From Isoperla grammatica (lineage: Eukaryota > Arthropoda > Insecta > Plecoptera > Perlodidae), in contig OX246738.1 in assembly GCA_945910005.1 (NCBI GenBank), forward strand, positions 21,354,186 through 21,418,185: a stretch of DNA of 64,000 nt, written 5' to 3'. Made by a program: the position numbers and the translations under genes. Shown here one piece after another: positions 61,174-64,000 of the stretch; position 1 is the first letter of the stretch, and each line of letters opens with the position of its first letter. Below the pieces are notes generated by a model, which ran no database searches, had not been told where the DNA came from, and saw nothing but the letters and a program-made list of their open reading frames with translations.

Positions 61174-64000
61174 ATGGCGGAGGAAGTGGAGAGCCTGCTG
61201 CGTCGCTCCCTGTATTTTTACAACAGCACCCCAATACAGGACAATTTTGAGTGTAAGTTAGATCAAACTTATTATAGTGAAACAATATTAAATAGCCAAA
61301 ACGGGGTCAGTCCGACTTCGAACGTTACGTCGCCGTATAACTCGTGCCGAAAAGTTGGCCTAGGCGTTGGCGCGTTTTCCGGAAGCACGATGTACAGGCC
61401 TTGGCCTAGTGGTCAAGTGAACTCAGATCTTTGCGATAACCAGCGATTATACAGTGAAGTGTTAATAAACAGTGAAATTAGCCAAAACGGGATCAGTCCG
61501 ACTTCCAATGTTACGTCGCCGTATAACTCGTGCCGAAAAGTAGGCCTAGGCGTAGGCCTAGGCGTCTCCGCATTTTCCGAGAGCACTAGTGCTCAAGTGA
61601 ACTCTGTATTATGCGGTAATCATCGACCCTACAGTGAAGTGTTGATAAACAGTGAAATTACGCCTAGGCCTAGTAATAGTTTATCATTTACTAATAAAAA
61701 TATTGATGGACAGAGCGATGAAGTAGGCCTACATAACCTCAAAGCGTCGGAGCACAGAAACGTGACTATAGCAACAGATCATCACATCCACCGCCATCTA
61801 AATCACAAGGAAATCTCAAGCAACGTGAAGGCAGCGTCCTCAGTGCACAGACAAGCTACAACCTGCTACCAACCGCAGGAAAACAAAACAACTAAAATCA
61901 AACCAGTTCCAATCACAAAGATCAATGACCAACACAAGACACCATCGACCCTACAAATAAACGGAAACCCAGACCCGCGCCCAAAAATCCATGAAATAAA
62001 TGGGAACATACTCAATACCCCTGAAACCATGTCAATTGCACACTGTGTAGCAGCAGACCTAAGAATGAGTGCAGGTGTGGCTCGAGAATTGAGAAGAGTT
62101 GCCAGCAATGACAGTGCACTAAAGCAACAAAATAGAGATGTGGGCAAGGTACCAGTTCTGTATAATGGAAAAAGATATATTTTTTACATGATCACCAAGG
62201 AGCACTCCGATGGAAAGCCCACTCTTGGCACCCTATTCACTGCTTTAATGGAATTAAGCAAAAAATGTATGACATATAAAATAAAAAATTTAGCTATGCC
62301 TAAAATTGGGTGCGGGCGTGACAAGCTAAAGTGGGAACAGGTTCGACTCCTTATTGAGACTGCATTTATGTTCACAGAAACCAATATTACCATATACAAT
62401 TGGCAAAACACAGTAAGCACGTATGAAACATGCCAATCAACAAATAGGCCAAATTCGTGCGCGGTAACGAATGGAGGAAAACAGGATGTTCCGCATTGGC
62501 CTATAGGTGTAGGTGCTAATTTTCTAGACCATAGCACAGACTATCACGATAACTATAACGATAACTACCAGTATCATCGGAAACAAGCAAAAGCTCGTCA
62601 TGCTGAACCAAAGCCACATCACTATCCAATAAATACTTCGGGTAGGAACAACAAGCCTGACGAAAATGGCCGTAAAGGCCCAACATCAAAAAGTACACAA
62701 CATTCCAACCCCTCTCAATGTAAGCTTACAGGTACGCAGCCTAGCCTATCAACTAGGAACCGGTTTGACATCCTGAGGGACCACTATTCAAGATCTGAAT
62801 GTAGTAGTTCGGAACAAGAGATCAACCCAATTAGGCCTAGATCACACTGGCCACAGACAACAGCTAGGCCTAATCAACAACAAAAACAACAGCAACAACA
62901 ACATGTCAGTAGGAAGATGACAAGCTGCAATAAGACTCCCCAGATAACCATAACAATAGATGCGGACAGCCACGGACGCAAACTCCGCCACAGATTGGAA
63001 GATCAACTAGGCCTAGGTCAAGAAAGCCGGTTCCGAGTTAAATCGTGTTTCAAACCAAACGCAAAAATTAAGCAAGTTGTCGAAGGTTTGGAAATTCCGC
63101 AGAGCAAGGATGAGATCAAAATTATCATAGGTGGGACTAATGATATTGAAACCATACCCCAAACGATCGACGCGAACGTGACCAATCTAACAACCAGTCA
63201 GAGACTCCACATCAAGGAAAACATAGTAGAGCCAATAGTTAACCTGATAGAGCAAACCGGCAGCCGCATACTTCTTACTTCAATACCTTGCAGATATGAC
63301 AAACCAGACTTAAACAACATTATTATGAAAGCAAATGACTTTATTCTACAGAAAATACTGTCATTAGGCTTAGCAGAAGGAGTCAACTATATAGACCTGA
63401 ATAGCATTCCACTAAGAAGATCTGACTATACACAGCACGGCCTGCATCTGAATCACAGTGGCAAAAGAAAACTCTGTGAGGCTATCTCCATAGCAATAAG
63501 AAGGCAAGAGGAGGGAGAGAGAGCGGCCGAGGGTCCAGCCAAGACGTCTCCAGTGCACGGCGAGATGACCGAGGGGCCAGCCGGGGAGATGCCAGCGCAC
63601 GGCGAGATGACTGAGGGGCCAGCCGGGGAGATGCCAGCGCACGGCGAGATGACTGAGGGGCCAGCCGGGGAGACGCCAGCGCACGGCGAGATGACCGAGG
63701 GGCCAGCCGGGGAGATGCCAGCGCACGGCGAGATGACTGAGGGGCCAGCCGGGGAGACGCCAGCGCACGGCGAGATGACTGAGGGGCCAGCCGGGGAGAT
63801 GCCAGCGCACGGCGAGATGACTGAGGGGCCAGCCGGGGAGACGCCAGCGCACGGCGAGATGACCGAGGGGCCAGCCGGGGAGACGCCAGCGCACGGCGAG
63901 ATGACGGAGGGGCCAGCCGGGGAGACGCCAGCGCACGGCGAGATGACTGAGGGGCCAGCCGGGGAGACGCCAGCGCACGGCGAGATGACTGAGGGGCCAG
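61174..64000 (+). CDS. Macrodomain (TARG1/OARD1-like) + SGNH-hydrolase-like fusion protein, C-terminus beyond window
   Basis: A single uninterrupted frame of 942 codons begins at ATG 61174 (AAGATGG), the first in-frame ATG after the stop at 61102, and is still open at the window end. Residues 1-190 include a duplicated block (SQNGVSPTSNVTSPYNSC, then RKVGLGVG). Residues about 270-410 form a TARG1-type macrodomain: SIAHCVAADLRMSAGVA, MITKEHSDGKPT and MPKIGCGRDKLKWE. The two residues TARG1 uses for deacylating ADP-ribosyl-glutamate correspond to Lys342 and Asp383. Residues 568-576 are Gln-rich. Residues about 590-770 are SGNH-like: ADSHGR (Ser599), GGTND (654-657) and HGLHLNHSGK (755-764), with the usual Asp of D-x-x-H replaced by His755. 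From residue 796 there are 14-residue repeats. I know of no gene by this architecture. A retroelement ORF1-like or domesticated protein is likely, because SGNH esterases occur in ORF1 of CR1/L2-type LINEs. A GTAAGT at 61251 could be a splice donor, but the frame does not need it. Confidence 0.85.
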   Translation, partial: MAEEVESLLRRSLYFYNSTPIQDNFECKLDQTYYSETILNSQNGVSPTSNVTSPYNSCRKVGLGVGAFSGSTMYRPWPSGQVNSDLCDNQRLYSEVLINSEISQNGISPTSNVTSPYNSCRKVGLGVGLGVSAFSESTSAQVNSVLCGNHRPYSEVLINSEITPRPSNSLSFTNKNIDGQSDEVGLHNLKASEHRNVTIATDHHIHRHLNHKEISSNVKAASSVHRQATTCYQPQENKTTKIKPVPITKINDQHKTPSTLQINGNPDPRPKIHEINGNILNTPETMSIAHCVAADLRMSAGVARELRRVASNDSALKQQNRDVGKVPVLYNGKRYIFYMITKEHSDGKPTLGTLFTALMELSKKCMTYKIKNLAMPKIGCGRDKLKWEQVRLLIETAFMFTETNITIYNWQNTVSTYETCQSTNRPNSCAVTNGGKQDVPHWPIGVGANFLDHSTDYHDNYNDNYQYHRKQAKARHAEPKPHHYPINTSGRNNKPDENGRKGPTSKSTQHSNPSQCKLTGTQPSLSTRNRFDILRDHYSRSECSSSEQEINPIRPRSHWPQTTARPNQQQKQQQQQHVSRKMTSCNKTPQITITIDADSHGRKLRHRLEDQLGLGQESRFRVKSCFKPNAKIKQVVEGLEIPQSKDEIKIIIGGTNDIETIPQTIDANVTNLTTSQRLHIKENIVEPIVNLIEQTGSRILLTSIPCRYDKPDLNNIIMKANDFILQKILSLGLAEGVNYIDLNSIPLRRSDYTQHGLHLNHSGKRKLCEAISIAIRRQEEGERAAEGPAKTSPVHGEMTEGPAGEMPAHGEMTEGPAGEMPAHGEMTEGPAGETPAHGEMTEGPAGEMPAHGEMTEGPAGETPAHGEMTEGPAGEMPAHGEMTEGPAGETPAHGEMTEGPAGETPAHGEMTEGPAGETPAHGEMTEGPAGETPAHGEMTEGP
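63559..64000 (+). repeat. In-frame 42-bp coding minisatellite
   Basis: More than ten near-identical units each encode GEMTEGPAGE(T/M)PAH, and the array runs past the window edge. Variation is mainly ATG/ACG at one codon (Met/Thr) and synonymous ACC/ACT/ACG. The repeat gives an acidic, Gly/Pro/Thr-rich tail. A preceding degenerate unit (AEGPAKTSPVH) at about 63526-63558 is probably the seed. The 188-codon reverse-strand frame (63412-63978) is a by-product of this array. Confidence 0.95.

Noticed and set aside
63412..63978. 188-codon reverse-strand frame with WRLPGWPL repeats
   Set aside because: Antisense shadow of the 42-bp coding repeat and the SGNH end of the 61174 gene.
63559..64000. CRISPR-like array
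   Set aside because: Contiguous coding repeats without spacers, in an animal genome.

Overview
This is a piece of a large, AT-rich animal genome, almost certainly from an invertebrate. It has spliced genes with GT-AG introns of 1 to 24 kb, tRNA-derived and 5S-rRNA-derived SINE-like repeats, foldback/MITE elements, long (ATTT)n arrays and many poly-G/poly-C runs. There is no bacterial gene organisation. I cannot name the species.

Only two protein-coding loci are well supported, both on the + strand. The first is a Cdc25 (String/M-phase inducer) dual-specificity phosphatase gene. Six contiguous-phase exons lie between 40637 and 49616, and a plausible further 5' exon lies at 16200-16242. Introns are in compatible phases throughout. 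The two last exons encode the rhodanese-like catalytic domain, with the diagnostic active-site motif HCEFSSERGP. The 5' end is unresolved: the 16200 exon needs an initiator exon upstream, and an alternative initiator exon at 38500-38555 also splices in frame.

The second locus, at 61174-64000, is a single open frame of 942 codons that runs off the window. It carries a TARG1/OARD1-type macrodomain with both catalytic residues, then an SGNH-hydrolase-like domain, then a tail made of more than ten 14-residue repeats. This fusion is the most unusual object in the window. Its intronless form and repeat-rich setting suggest a mobile-element or domesticated-element protein.

Layout: 1-16199 is intergenic or upstream DNA with a 69-bp minisatellite, a perfect 68-bp hairpin, foldback elements and (ATTT)n arrays. 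16200-49616 is the Cdc25 transcription unit, and its 24-kb intron is packed with SINEs, a 5S-derived repeat, hAT-like elements and homopolymers. 49617-61100 is 3' flank with nested hAT-like elements, foldback copies and a Penelope-like retroelement remnant. 61105 onward is the macro/SGNH frame. A genome-style signature, the palindrome TAGGCCTA, recurs at least 27 times in both coding and non-coding DNA.
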